Positions 1 to 7,303 are shown, counted from the stretch's first letter. The stretch: DNA of 19,477 bases from Burkholderiales bacterium UBA1834 (GCA_002339015.1 DDJC01000118.1:2668-22144); one strand, 5' to 3'. The notes: generated by a model not told the origin, from the letters alone. Translations and numbers: made by a program.

Positions 1-1920
1 GTGGCTCATGTTGGCCAGGAAGGCGGTCTTGGCCCGGTCGGTGGACTGTGCAGCCTCCTGCGCCTTGCGCAGGGCCTCCTCGGTCTGGCGTTGCGCGGTG
101 ATGTCTTGGTAGATGCCCATGACCAGGCCGGGCATCTCGTGGGCCAGGCAGACCACTGTGGCCGATATCTGGAAACGCGATCCGTCCAGTCGTGTGTGGT
201 GCCACTCTGTGTGCAAGGGCTGATCGGGCTGTGCACATACCCGGTCAATGATGGCCAGCGCTTCGTTCTCACTGTGCTTGTTGGCGCTCTGCTGCGGCGG
301 CGTCAACGGAGGTTTCCAGGGCAGACGTCCGCGCAGCTGCTCGAAAGAGCTTGCGCCGAACACTCGCAGCATGGACGCGTTGCAGCGCAGAATGCCCCGC
401 TCGCGGTGACACAGCATCACGGGAAGGGGGGCATGCTCGAACAGGGATTCGAAGCGCAGCTCCGTCACGCGCTGCAGGGTGCGATCGATCCAGTAGCCTT
501 CGTAGATCTGCTCTCCGCGGGCGGCAGGGCGGGCCGTGCTGCCCAGGGTGATCCAGCGGCGATGCTCCGGGCCGGGCAGCACGAGCTCCACGGCGTGCGT
601 GGGCGGCAGCGTCTGGTCCGCGGCCACGCGTGACCATAGCCATTGCGGATCCTGCAGCAAGGCTTCGGGCGTGATGCCCAGCGATTCCTTGACGCCCGGA
701 CCGAGGTAGGAGAAGCGGCCCTGGCCATCGCGGTCGACCCTGTAGCGGAACACCGTGAGTGGCAGGCCCTCGGTGGATTCCAGCGCATCCTGGTGGGCCA
801 GTTCGACGATGCCCTCGCGTTCGAGCCTGCGCCACATCATCCACAACAGCAGGTAGCCGCTCAGCAGGGTGGCCAGCCCCCCGGCGATGCTCAAGCCATG
901 GATGGAAGCCGTGCGGCTCAGGGGCGTGAGCACCCATGCCATGTAGGGATACTGGTCCAGCGGTTGCGACAGGGCCGCCACGTTGTGGCCGTTGATGCGC
1001 AACAGGCGCCATGGGCGCTCGCCGATGGTGACCGTGTCCATGGCCCAGTCCAGCCGTTGCGGAATCTGCCGGTACAAGGCGTTGAACTCGGCTTCGCGGC
1101 CGTTGGGGTAAGGCTGCATCGGGATCTGGCGGAGGTGGTGGTCGGTCACATTGCCGGCCACCACCACCCCATTGCTGTCGGTCAGCATCACTTCACGGCC
1201 GGTGGCGTCCGCGAAGACCCCGGCCAAGGCATCCGCATCCAGTTTGAGAACGAGCACGCCCAGTGGGGTGTCTGCATCCGCCACGCGGGTAGCGAAGTTG
1301 AAGCCTGGCTGATGGCTGATGCCGCCCATCGCGAACTGGAAGCCTCGCCCCTTGTCCAGCGCGTCCAGCAGGTACTGATGCTCATGGACGTTGGCGCCGA
1401 TCATGGAGCGCTCCCTGTCGGCGTGGCCACTGTCGGCCAGCACATGGCCGTGCTGATCGAGCAGGAAGGCCTGGCGCAGCCGAAAGCCCTTGACCAGGGT
1501 GGCCAGGGCCTCGCTCATGCGCACCACATCCGGGCGGGCCAGCAGGCCTTCGCGCAGCCCATCTTGGGTGGACTGGGAAGATGAGGCGGCGGGCTGTGCC
1601 GGCGGCAAGGCATTGCGCTGCAGAAACTCGCGCAATGCCGGTTGATCGGCCAGCACCTGGCCCAGGGCGGCTGTCTGCTGAAAGCTGGTCTGGACGCCAT
1701 CGTGCGCCATGCTGGCGCGTTGCTTGGCATCACTGATGACCTGCCCGAAGTACTGATCGATACGTTGCCTGTCTACCAGCCAGGTGCTGCCCAGCACCAC
1801 CAGTGTCCAGCATGCGGCCAGCGTCAGAACCAGGCGTTGACGCCTGGACAGCGACGGGGCGATCGACTGCGTGTCTTTATGCATCGCATGGCACGTCCGC
1901 CCGGACGTGAGTTTGCGCAT
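1..1920 (-). CDS. Membrane sensor histidine kinase, Cache-like sensor plus two PAS domains, C-terminus beyond window
   Basis: The minus strand is open from about 1978 to base 1 and encodes the first 640 residues of a sensor kinase. A hydrophobic segment lies at about 25-46, followed by about 290 periplasmic residues resembling a double-Cache/DctB-type sensor (inferred from layout), then a second membrane segment at about 341-360. Two PAS domains follow, about 370-480 and 480-610; the second ends in the typical MGIYQDIT. A linker leads into FLANMSH, the start of a HisKA domain, whose final His is the phospho-acceptor and the last residue in the window. The ATPase domain and any receiver domain lie outside. 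The start is uncertain: ATG at 1920 was chosen, ATG at 1884 is equally plausible, and neither has a good ribosome binding site. The signal sensed cannot be read from the sequence. Confidence 0.9.
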   Translation of the reverse strand, partial: MRKLTSGRTCHAMHKDTQSIAPSLSRRQRLVLTLAACWTLVVLGSTWLVDRQRIDQYFGQVISDAKQRASMAHDGVQTSFQQTAALGQVLADQPALREFLQRNALPPAQPAASSSQSTQDGLREGLLARPDVVRMSEALATLVKGFRLRQAFLLDQHGHVLADSGHADRERSMIGANVHEHQYLLDALDKGRGFQFAMGGISHQPGFNFATRVADADTPLGVLVLKLDADALAGVFADATGREVMLTDSNGVVVAGNVTDHHLRQIPMQPYPNGREAEFNALYRQIPQRLDWAMDTVTIGERPWRLLRINGHNVAALSQPLDQYPYMAWVLTPLSRTASIHGLSIAGGLATLLSGYLLLWMMWRRLEREGIVELAHQDALESTEGLPLTVFRYRVDRDGQGRFSYLGPGVKESLGITPEALLQDPQWLWSRVAADQTLPPTHAVELVLPGPEHRRWITLGSTARPAARGEQIYEGYWIDRTLQRVTELRFESLFEHAPLPVMLCHRERGILRCNASMLRVFGASSFEQLRGRLPWKPPLTPPQQSANKHSENEALAIIDRVCAQPDQPLHTEWHHTRLDGSRFQISATVVCLAHEMPGLVMGIYQDITAQRQTEEALRKAQEAAQSTDRAKTAFLANMSH

Positions 1921-2064
1921 GACATGCCGGCCATGCTCGGCGTTCAACCTGATTTGCGGCACCGCCACTGTCAGCATCGCCTGACACAGGGATCAGCAAG
2001 GGCTGTCCGTGGTGATCAAGCCGGGCTGACAGTCTTCAGCCCCGGACATTCTTACATTGGAATC

Positions 2065-2078
2065 ACCCAAAGGGGTTG
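2065..2078. promoter_or_regulatory. 14-bp element ACCCAAAGGGGTTG, copy 1
   Basis: This element lies in the divergent intergenic region between the sensor kinase and the BON lipoprotein gene, about 70 bp before the latter. It matches ACCTTAAGGGGTTG at 6035-6048 at 12 of 14 positions. Its core, ACCC-AAAG-GGGT, is an inverted repeat. It is a candidate regulator site or promoter part; no known consensus was matched. Confidence 0.3.
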
Positions 2079-2149
2079 TGCAGACAAACGCCAGGAATGG
2101 GCCTGACAACAAGCGCACAACCCAATCTTGACATCGACTGGAGCTCAGT

Positions 2150-2494
2150 ATGAAGCGATCTAGCCTCTTGATTACCCCGCTGTTTGTGTCTCTGACGGCC
2201 CTGGCCGGTGGTTCCATGGTCCTGATGACGGGCTGTGCAAGCACCTCCAAGCAAGCCAGTTTCGGCGAAACGGTGGACGATGGCGTCATCACCACCAAGG
2301 TGAAGGCGGCTTTCGTTGAGGACAAGACCGTGAGTGCGCTGAACATCTCGGTTGAAACCTTCAAGGGTACGGTTCAGCTGAGCGGTTTCGCCAATACCGC
2401 CGAGGAAGCCGCCAAGGCCGTGAACCTGGCCCGCAACGTCAAGGGCGTCAAGGCTGTCAAGAACGACATCCGGCTCAAGGCCAGCAACGGCTGA
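2150..2494 (+). CDS. BON-domain lipoprotein (OsmY-like)
   Basis: This 114-residue protein has a lipoprotein signal with lipobox LMTGC, so Cys29 is probably lipidated and the mature protein sits in the envelope. Residues about 40-111 form one BON domain: a short helix (DDGVITTKVKAAF), a strand with VSALNISVETFKGTVQLSGF, and the final VKGVKAVKNDIRL. BON domains are associated with membranes and osmotic or envelope stress; OsmY has two, this protein one. GGAG at 2140-2143 is well spaced before the ATG. It heads a run of three small stress-type genes (with DUF883 and DUF1328 proteins) that ends at a terminator. The general family is secure, the precise role is not. Confidence 0.92.
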   Translation: MKRSSLLITPLFVSLTALAGGSMVLMTGCASTSKQASFGETVDDGVITTKVKAAFVEDKTVSALNISVETFKGTVQLSGFANTAEEAAKAVNLARNVKGVKAVKNDIRLKASNG

Positions 2495-2550
2495 TCCGCC
2501 TTTGCCGCCTATCCCGCCGGAACCAGCAACCTACGCACAGGAGAAGCACC

Positions 2551-2850
2551 ATGAGCAAAACCCCTCAAATCGCCGCCAAGGAACTCGACAAGATCCTCGT
2601 GGAGGCACGCACTCTGCTCAACTCGGCGGGTGAAGACGCTGCCGACCACGCTGGCGCCGTGACCGCCCGCCTGCGTCAAGCCCTGGGTCAAGCCCAGGAT
2701 CGCTTGAACGCCTTTGGTACCGACGTGAGCGACCGAGCCCGCAAGACCGCCAAGGCCACGGACGAGTATGTGCACGCCAATCCCTGGCAAGCCATCGGTG
2801 TCGGCGCTGCCGTCGGTATCGTGATCGGCGCCCTGGCCGCCCGCCGCTGA
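2551..2850 (+). CDS. DUF883 family protein (ElaB/YqjD-like), C-terminal membrane anchor
   Basis: This 99-residue protein has a long charged amphipathic helical region (about 5-75) and a C-terminal hydrophobic, Gly/Ala-rich anchor ending in ALAARR. The sequence NPWQAIGVGAAVGIVIGAL is the hallmark of DUF883/ElaB-YqjD proteins. E. coli members are tail-anchored inner-membrane proteins that bind ribosomes in stationary phase; transfer of that role to this protein is inference. AGGAGAAG a few bases before the ATG is a strong ribosome binding site. The gene starts 56 bp after the BON lipoprotein gene and lies 49 bp before the DUF1328 gene, so all three may share a transcript. Confidence 0.93.
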   Translation: MSKTPQIAAKELDKILVEARTLLNSAGEDAADHAGAVTARLRQALGQAQDRLNAFGTDVSDRARKTAKATDEYVHANPWQAIGVGAAVGIVIGALAARR

Positions 2851-2899
2851 GCCCCAGCGTCCGGCCAGTCTTTCAACCCCGAGTGACAGGAGACCCATC

Positions 2900-3064
2900 A
2901 TGCTGCACTACGCCGCTGTCTTCCTGGTGATCGCCCTGATCGCCGCGGTCTTCGGTTTCGGTGGCATCGCCGCCGGCGCCGCATCGATCGCCAAGGTACT
3001 GTTCTTCATCTTCCTGATCGGATTCGTGGTGTCCCTGGTGCTGGGCTTGTTCCGACGAGCCTGA
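2900..3064 (+). CDS. DUF1328 family small membrane protein (YtjA-like)
   Basis: This 54-residue, very hydrophobic protein starts MLHYAAVFLVIALIAAVFGF and ends FRRA. It has two membrane helices at about 4-25 and 30-50, separated by a Gly/Ala turn (GGIAAGAAS). Size, layout and the motif around GFGGIAAGAASIAK match the DUF1328/YtjA family, which has no established biochemical function but is common next to stress and envelope genes. AGGAG at 2888-2892 precedes the ATG. It is the last gene of the small stress cluster; an intrinsic terminator follows 65 bp downstream. Confidence 0.92.
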   Translation: MLHYAAVFLVIALIAAVFGFGGIAAGAASIAKVLFFIFLIGFVVSLVLGLFRRA

Positions 3065-3128
3065 TGCCCTGACAGACCACCCAACCGGGTTGTTCGGTGC
3101 CCTTGTCTCCCCCTGCGGGGGCACCTTT

Positions 3129-3160
3129 GGCCGATGGCAATCATTGCCGTCGGCCTTTTT
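3129..3160 (+). terminator. Strong intrinsic terminator after the BON-DUF883-DUF1328 genes
   Basis: GGCCGATGGCAA at 3129-3140 pairs with TTGCCGTCGGCC at 3144-3155, giving a 12-bp stem with one G-U pair and a TCA loop, followed by TTTTT at 3156-3160. A smaller hairpin (CCCCC-TGC-GGGGG, 3109-3121) sits just before it. It closes the plus-strand cluster and separates it from the kinase gene. Confidence 0.9.
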
Positions 3161-3254
3161 GCATGCGGTGACAAGTTGGGCACAATCATGGCAGTTGCCT
3201 CTGGCAGGATCGGGTCTGGTCCGTCAGAGGTTTGTCTCATCAAGGGAGCCTTGT

Positions 3255-4706
3255 TTGTCTTCTTCCCCTTCGAACGCCCCCGCCGGGGAGCACGCCGTGG
3301 CTTGGTACGAGGCGGTGCCGCCGCGCGTGCTGTTGGCACTGGTGCTGACGGCGGTGGTGTCCGTGCTGGTGTTCGCGGTGTCCGAACTGGCGTATTCAGA
3401 CATTTCGGACAATCGCATCGAGTCGCAACGAGCAGCCCAGGCCCAAGCCTATGTGCTGCGGGTGCGAGAGCAGGTGCTGGCGGCCGAGTCCAGTCAGCGT
3501 GGCTACCTGATCACTCAGGAGGACCGCTACCTCGCGCCCTATGACAAGGCCGTGAGCGCTGCCAGATCGGCGCAGTCGAGCCTGCTGTCCACCCTGGGCG
3601 ACCAATCACCACTGCGCAAGGACGCGGTTCAACTGGGCACGCTTCTGGAACAGAAGCTCGATGAGCTGAATGTCAGCTTGCACATGGCACGTGATCGCCA
3701 ACCGGGCATGGCGCTGGCCACCTTGCACACGGATGTCGGACTTCACCTGATGGCGCAGATCGCCATGACCAGCCGCAAGCTGGACGACGAACTGGGGCGG
3801 CAGTTCACGGGACGCTCTGAGACCCTGACCCGCCTGTTCCAGCAACAGCGCTGGGGCGTGGGCCTGGTGGTGTTCCTGAACATGGCCTTCCTGGCCATCC
3901 TGGGCACGATCATGGTCCGCAATTTCCATGAGCGGGAGCAGAGCCGCCGACGCCTGAAAGAACATGCCGAGCAACTCGAGACGGCGGTAGCCGAGCGCAC
4001 CGAGGAGCTGTCGGCCCTGTCCACCTACCTGCAGAGCAACGCCGAGCGTGAGCGCAGTTCGCTGGCGCGTGACCTGCACGACGAGTTCGGCGCCATCCTG
4101 ACGTCGGCCAAGCTGGATGTGGCCTGGCTGCAGGGCAATGCCTCGATGTCGCCGGTGCCGGTGCAGGAGCGGCTGGTGCAGCTCTCAGGGGCGTTGGACG
4201 AAGCGGTGAACCTCAAGCGCCGTGTGATCGAGAATCTGCGCCCTTCACTGCTGGATCATCTGGGGCTGGCGGCTGCCATCCAGTGGCACGTCCAGGAGGC
4301 CTGCGACCGTGCGGACATCGCCTGCGACGTGGTCATGCCCGACGAAAGCCTTCAGGTGCCGCCCCACATCGCCATCGACCTCTTCCGTCTGGTGCAGGAA
4401 GCCTTGAACAACACGGTGAAATACGCTCAAGCGCGCGTGTTCGAGGTCATCCTGGAACAACGCGGTGGCGATTACGTGCTGTGCATGAAGGACGACGGCA
4501 TCGGCATTGCCCAGTTCCAGCCAGATCACCTCACGCATGGGCTGGCTGGCATGCAGCACCGGGTCAGGGCCTTGCAAGGGCATTTCACCGTCCAGACAGC
4601 GCCAGGGCAGGGGACCCGCATCGAAGCAGTGATTCCCATGGTACCGCCGGTGACGCCTGGCGCGGACGCACCGCCTGCAACGGCGTCTTCTGAGGCGGGT
4701 AAGTAG
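3255..4706 (+). CDS. CHASE3-domain sensor histidine kinase (NarL/HisKA_3 type)
   Basis: With the chosen start the protein has 483 residues. Membrane helices at about 25-42 and 201-221 flank a CHASE3-like periplasmic domain (about 45-185, with ESSQRGYLITQEDRYL typical of that family). A coiled linker leads to a HisKA_3 domain with phospho-acceptor His275 in ARDLHDE. The HATPase_c domain shows the N box (VQEALNNTVKYA), G1 box (KDDGIGI) and G2 box (HGLAGM). Such kinases phosphorylate LuxR-type regulators, and one lies convergently just downstream. The start is unclear: TTG at 3255 has AGGGAG at 3244-3248 or so, while GTG at 3297 has GGGGAG at 3285-3290. There is no receiver or HPt domain. Confidence 0.9.
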   Translation: MSSSPSNAPAGEHAVAWYEAVPPRVLLALVLTAVVSVLVFAVSELAYSDISDNRIESQRAAQAQAYVLRVREQVLAAESSQRGYLITQEDRYLAPYDKAVSAARSAQSSLLSTLGDQSPLRKDAVQLGTLLEQKLDELNVSLHMARDRQPGMALATLHTDVGLHLMAQIAMTSRKLDDELGRQFTGRSETLTRLFQQQRWGVGLVVFLNMAFLAILGTIMVRNFHEREQSRRRLKEHAEQLETAVAERTEELSALSTYLQSNAERERSSLARDLHDEFGAILTSAKLDVAWLQGNASMSPVPVQERLVQLSGALDEAVNLKRRVIENLRPSLLDHLGLAAAIQWHVQEACDRADIACDVVMPDESLQVPPHIAIDLFRLVQEALNNTVKYAQARVFEVILEQRGGDYVLCMKDDGIGIAQFQPDHLTHGLAGMQHRVRALQGHFTVQTAPGQGTRIEAVIPMVPPVTPGADAPPATASSEAGK

Positions 4707-4711
4707 GGAAG

Positions 4712-4732
4712 GGTGGAGCAGACAGCTCCGCC
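4712..4732. other. Hairpin between convergent kinase and response-regulator genes
   Basis: GGTGGAGC (4712-4719) and GCTCCGCC (4725-4732) pair around AGACA with one G-U pair. It sits in the 39-bp gap between two converging genes. There is no clear T-run on either side, so a terminator role is only possible. Confidence 0.35.
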
Positions 4733-4745
4733 TGCCCCTGTCAGC

Positions 4746-5333
4746 TCAAGGGAAGGCCTGGTTCAGCAAGGCCGACAGGCGCGGCAACTCGCGGCTCTTG
4801 TCCAGGAAATGATCTGCACCGGCCTTCAGGCAGGCAGCTTCCAGCACCGGCATCGTGTGGTTGGTCACCACGATCACCAAAGGTCCGATCGGTGAGGCGC
4901 CGTACAGCTTGCGCACTGCATGGATCAAACCCAGGCCTGATCCTTGGCGCAGGTTGAGGTCGACGACCAGGGCATCAGGCGGTTGTGCCTGACTGCGTTG
5001 GAAGGCCTCCTGTTCGGTGTCATCAATGCCCGTGACCTCGAAGCGGCCAGGCTGCTCGACCAGCTGGCGCAGCAGTTGCTGCACGCGCGGCAGGTCTTCG
5101 ACAATCTGAACCTTCACTGGCCGCCCTGACACACGACGAGGCTGGATGCTGGCGTCGGGTTGCGTACCGGCAGTGGATGTCTTGGCCGATGCGGGAACAT
5201 CCACCGTTTGGGCCAGATCGGCATCCCGATCAGCGTGCAGAGACAAAGCCCGCCGTAGCGAGGGCACCAGACCACCCACCAGCGCGGAGCGCCGTGCCTG
5301 GCTTGTGTCGGGTAATGGAAGCGCGGGCTTCAT
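4746..5333 (-). CDS. Receiver-only response regulator with long N-terminal extension
   Basis: This 195-residue protein has a single receiver (REC) domain at about 73-194 and no output domain. The phosphorylation set is complete: acidic pair Glu79-Asp80 (IVED), phospho-acceptor Asp125 (VVDLNL), Thr157 (VVTN) and Lys179 (LDKS). The first 70 residues are low-complexity and probably disordered (TSTAGTQPDAS region) and resemble nothing I recognise. The gene starts 10 bp after the stop of the LuxR-type regulator and is probably co-transcribed with it. It could be a phosphate sink, a competitor for the facing kinase or a protein-interaction regulator; the sequence cannot decide. No clear ribosome binding site precedes ATG 5333, so the start could be internal. 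Confidence 0.88.
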   Translation of the reverse strand: MKPALPLPDTSQARRSALVGGLVPSLRRALSLHADRDADLAQTVDVPASAKTSTAGTQPDASIQPRRVSGRPVKVQIVEDLPRVQQLLRQLVEQPGRFEVTGIDDTEQEAFQRSQAQPPDALVVDLNLRQGSGLGLIHAVRKLYGASPIGPLVIVVTNHTMPVLEAACLKAGADHFLDKSRELPRLSALLNQAFP

Positions 5334-5343
5334 GACGGCAGGC

Positions 5344-5979
5344 TCAGGTGATCAGGTTGTTCTTGACGGCGTATTGGGTCAGGTCGGCATTCGTCTTGAA
5401 GCCCATTTTCTCCAGCAGCCGACTGCGGTAGGTGCTCACGGTCTTGGAGCTCAGGCACAGATCGTCCGCGATCTCCGTCACGCTGCGGCCCACCACCAGT
5501 TTGGAGAAGATCTGGAATTCCCGCTCGGACAGGCGCAGGTGGGGCGGCTGCTCGATGTCCTGCGTCAAGCCCAGCGCAAGCATCTCGCTCAGGCGAGGGC
5601 TGATGTAGCGGCGGCCGGCGGCCACGGTGCGCACAGCCGACACGAGTTGTTCGGCCGCCAGCTCCTTGCTCAGGAAACCGCTGGCGCCTGCCTTGAGCAC
5701 ATTGAGACCGTACTGGTCTTCAGAGTAGGCACTGAGGATCAGGATGGCCAGCTCCGGCTTGATGGCCTTGGCCTGCTTGAGCACGTCCATGCCCGACAGA
5801 TCCGGCATGGACAAATCGATCACAGCCACATGCAGGTCCTGGCCGCGCACCGCAGACAACGCCTCGCGGCCGGTCTTGCCCTCGGCCTTGATCTCGATGT
5901 CGCTGTGCTGGCTCAGGATGTAGCGGAAGCCGGCTCGCACGATGTCGTGATCGTCAAACAAGCCCAGATTAATCAGCAC
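5344..5979 (-). CDS. NarL/FixJ-family response regulator (REC + LuxR HTH)
   Basis: Counting from the chosen GTG, the protein has 211 residues. The N-terminal receiver domain has the acidic pair Asp9-Asp10 (LFDDHD), phospho-acceptor Asp55 (VIDLSMP), Ser83 and Lys105. The C-terminal LuxR-type helix-turn-helix (about 148-211) contains LSEREFQIFSKLVVGRSVTE and LSSKTVSTYRSRLLEKM. It is very likely the DNA-binding partner of the facing CHASE3 kinase. The start was chosen because GTG at 5979 has AGGAGA at 5985-5990, and the receiver then begins at the usual distance; an upstream ATG at 6012 is in frame but lacks a ribosome binding site. Inverted repeats upstream could be targets for itself. Confidence 0.92.
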   Translation of the reverse strand: MLINLGLFDDHDIVRAGFRYILSQHSDIEIKAEGKTGREALSAVRGQDLHVAVIDLSMPDLSGMDVLKQAKAIKPELAILILSAYSEDQYGLNVLKAGASGFLSKELAAEQLVSAVRTVAAGRRYISPRLSEMLALGLTQDIEQPPHLRLSEREFQIFSKLVVGRSVTEIADDLCLSSKTVSTYRSRLLEKMGFKTNADLTQYAVKNNLIT

Positions 5980-6034
5980 CAGATTCTCCTCAAAGGGGTA
6001 TCGCTCGCGCATTCAATGATTGCGCTGTGACGGT

Positions 6035-6048
6035 ACCTTAAGGGGTTG
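6035..6048. promoter_or_regulatory. 14-bp element ACCTTAAGGGGTTG, copy 2
   Basis: It matches the element at 2065-2078 at 12 of 14 positions and contains the palindrome CCTTAAGG. It lies about 55 bp before the response-regulator start (on the opposite strand) and about 250 bp before the ompA-like gene. Confidence 0.3.
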
Positions 6049-6051
6049 GAT

Positions 6052-6068
6052 GATGACCGTCGGTCATC
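6052..6068. promoter_or_regulatory. Perfect 17-bp palindrome, candidate operator
   Basis: GATGACCG-T-CGGTCATC has 8-bp arms around one base, about 70-90 bp before the response-regulator start. Its size and symmetry fit a dimeric regulator such as a LuxR-type protein. No known consensus was matched. Confidence 0.4.
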
Positions 6069-6103
6069 TTTCGACGGGAAGACTGTGGGGTCCCCCTGAT
6101 CCC

Positions 6104-6200
6104 TTTGTAGGCATCGGCCTACACCTGCAATTTAATCGAAAAACGCCCATAAAACCAGGATCGGATGGGGCTGACGGCGGCATCAGGGAATGCCTACAAA
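6104..6200. promoter_or_regulatory. Three TGTAGGC half-sites upstream of the ompA-like gene
   Basis: TGTAGGC-ATCG-GCCTACA at 6106-6123 is a perfect inverted repeat. TTTGTAGGCAT at 6104-6114 is also exactly complementary to ATGCCTACAAA at 6190-6200. The spacing of about 85 bp, or eight helical turns, would allow looping between bound proteins. This is inference. Confidence 0.4.
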
Positions 6201-6301
6201 ACGAGCCGGGTCGCGCCGACATGCAGGTTGTACGGGTATTTCCACAATCCAGTTCATATCAACAAGCGATCGACCAAAGCGATCCACAGAAAGGACTTTG
6301 C

Positions 6302-7051
6302 ATGAAGCCCCATCATCTTTCCTGGCTGTCCGCTGCTGCGGCCTTGTGTGTGAGCGCATCCGTCCATGCGCAGGCCACGCCTCCCGCCCAGCCGCTGAAG
6401 GTGGACCGCGCCGGCTCCGGCCCGGTGCCTTATGTGCTGGACTCCCAGGATGTGATCACGCGCAACAACTTCGGTCAGTGCTGGCGTACCGGCTACTGGA
6501 CGGTCGAACTGGCCGCCCAGACCAAGGTGGTCGGCAGCGAGTTTCCCGCAGGTTGCGCCTGTGATGGTGATTTGATGCCAGCCGGCACCTGCACACCCAA
6601 GGCAGCGCCCGTGGTACAGCCGCCAGCGCCTGTGCCGCCTCCTCCCCCGATGCCTACCTCCGAAAAGGTGAGCATCCCTACCGACACCCTGTTCGCCTTT
6701 GACAAGTCGCAGCTGACCGCTGAAGGCCGCGACAAGCTCAAGACCTATGCCGATCAGCTCAAGACGCTGAACCTGGAGGCTGTGGTGGCCGTGGGTCACA
6801 CCGACCGCATCGGCACCGAGGCCTATAACAAGACGCTGTCTGAGAAGCGCGCTGCATCGGTCAAGTCTTATCTGATCGAACAAGGCGTGCCGGCAGAGCG
6901 CATCTTCACCGAAGGCCGCGGCGAGAGCCAGCCCACCACGGGCACCCAATGCGATGCCAAGGGCAAGGAAGGACCGCGCAACAAGGGCCTGATCGAGTGT
7001 CTGGCACCCGATCGTCGTGTGGACATCGAGGCCGTGGGTACCCGCCGCTAA
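6302..7051 (+). CDS. OmpA-family outer-membrane / peptidoglycan-binding protein
   Basis: This 249-residue protein has a signal peptide, cut near SVHAQA (about residue 22). The N-terminal half has paired cysteines (QCWRTGYW, GCACDG) and a proline-rich linker (VPPPPPMP) at about 108-118. The C-terminal OmpA domain (about 122-249) includes FAFDKSQLTAEG, VGHTDRIGTEAYN and LSEKRAASVKSYL, which in this family bind peptidoglycan. An insert with two cysteines (TQCDAKG, IECLAP) before DRRVDIE is common in Burkholderiales members. AAAGGA precedes the ATG at 6302; an upstream in-frame extension was rejected because the signal peptide begins here. It is likely co-transcribed with the glycine-zipper lipoprotein 39 bp downstream. 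Confidence 0.93.
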   Translation: MKPHHLSWLSAAAALCVSASVHAQATPPAQPLKVDRAGSGPVPYVLDSQDVITRNNFGQCWRTGYWTVELAAQTKVVGSEFPAGCACDGDLMPAGTCTPKAAPVVQPPAPVPPPPPMPTSEKVSIPTDTLFAFDKSQLTAEGRDKLKTYADQLKTLNLEAVVAVGHTDRIGTEAYNKTLSEKRAASVKSYLIEQGVPAERIFTEGRGESQPTTGTQCDAKGKEGPRNKGLIECLAPDRRVDIEAVGTRR

Positions 7052-7090
7052 GTTGTCTTGTTTCATCCCACTACCTCTGAGGAGATCACC

Positions 7091-7303
7091 ATGAACGCAA
7101 TCCATGCTCTGAAGATCGCCGGTGTCGTCGCGCTGATCGCCAGCACCGCAGCCTGTTCCAACATGTCTGCCCGTGAACGCAACACGGCAGCCGGTGCCGC
7201 CATCGGCGGCGTGGCCGGCTCCGTGCTGACGGGCGGCAGCGCTGCAGGCACGATCGGCGGCGCCGCTGTCGGCGGCGTGGTCGGCAACCAGATCAAGAAG
7301 TAA
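7091..7303 (+). CDS. Small glycine-zipper lipoprotein (OsmB-like)
   Basis: This 70-residue protein begins with a lipoprotein signal and lipobox ASTAAC (Cys about 20-22). The rest is a glycine-zipper pair: AAGAAIGGVAGSVLTGG and AGTIGGAAVGGVVGN, ending QIKK. Glycine-zipper 2TM lipoproteins such as OsmB and SlyB are outer-membrane stress proteins. GAGGAGA sits just before the ATG at 7091; the in-frame extension upstream is not used. It lies directly after the OmpA-like gene and probably forms one unit with it. Confidence 0.9.
   Translation: MNAIHALKIAGVVALIASTAACSNMSARERNTAAGAAIGGVAGSVLTGGSAAGTIGGAAVGGVVGNQIKK

Larger units (their letters stand above)
5980..6301. promoter_or_regulatory. Divergent regulatory region, response regulator / ompA-like gene
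   Basis: These 322 bases hold no gene I can support. They contain the second copy of the 14-bp element (6035-6048), a perfect 17-bp palindrome (6052-6068), GGGG-T-CCCC (6087-6095) and three TGTAGGC-type half-sites (6104-6123, 6190-6200). An AT-richer part at about 6125-6160 is where I would expect the ompA promoter, but no convincing -35/-10 pair stands out. Confidence 0.5.

Noticed and set aside
1..1584. Plus-strand open frames 1-633 and 643-1584
   Set aside because: The minus strand here encodes a coherent sensor kinase with PAS and HisKA motifs; these are shadows.
2128..2133. TTGACA as a -35 box for the BON gene
   Set aside because: It lies only 16 bases before the start codon, so the -10 box would fall inside the gene.
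6020..6301. N-terminal extension of the OmpA-like protein
   Set aside because: A normal signal peptide and ribosome binding site begin at 6302, and the extension crosses the inverted-repeat-rich regulatory region.
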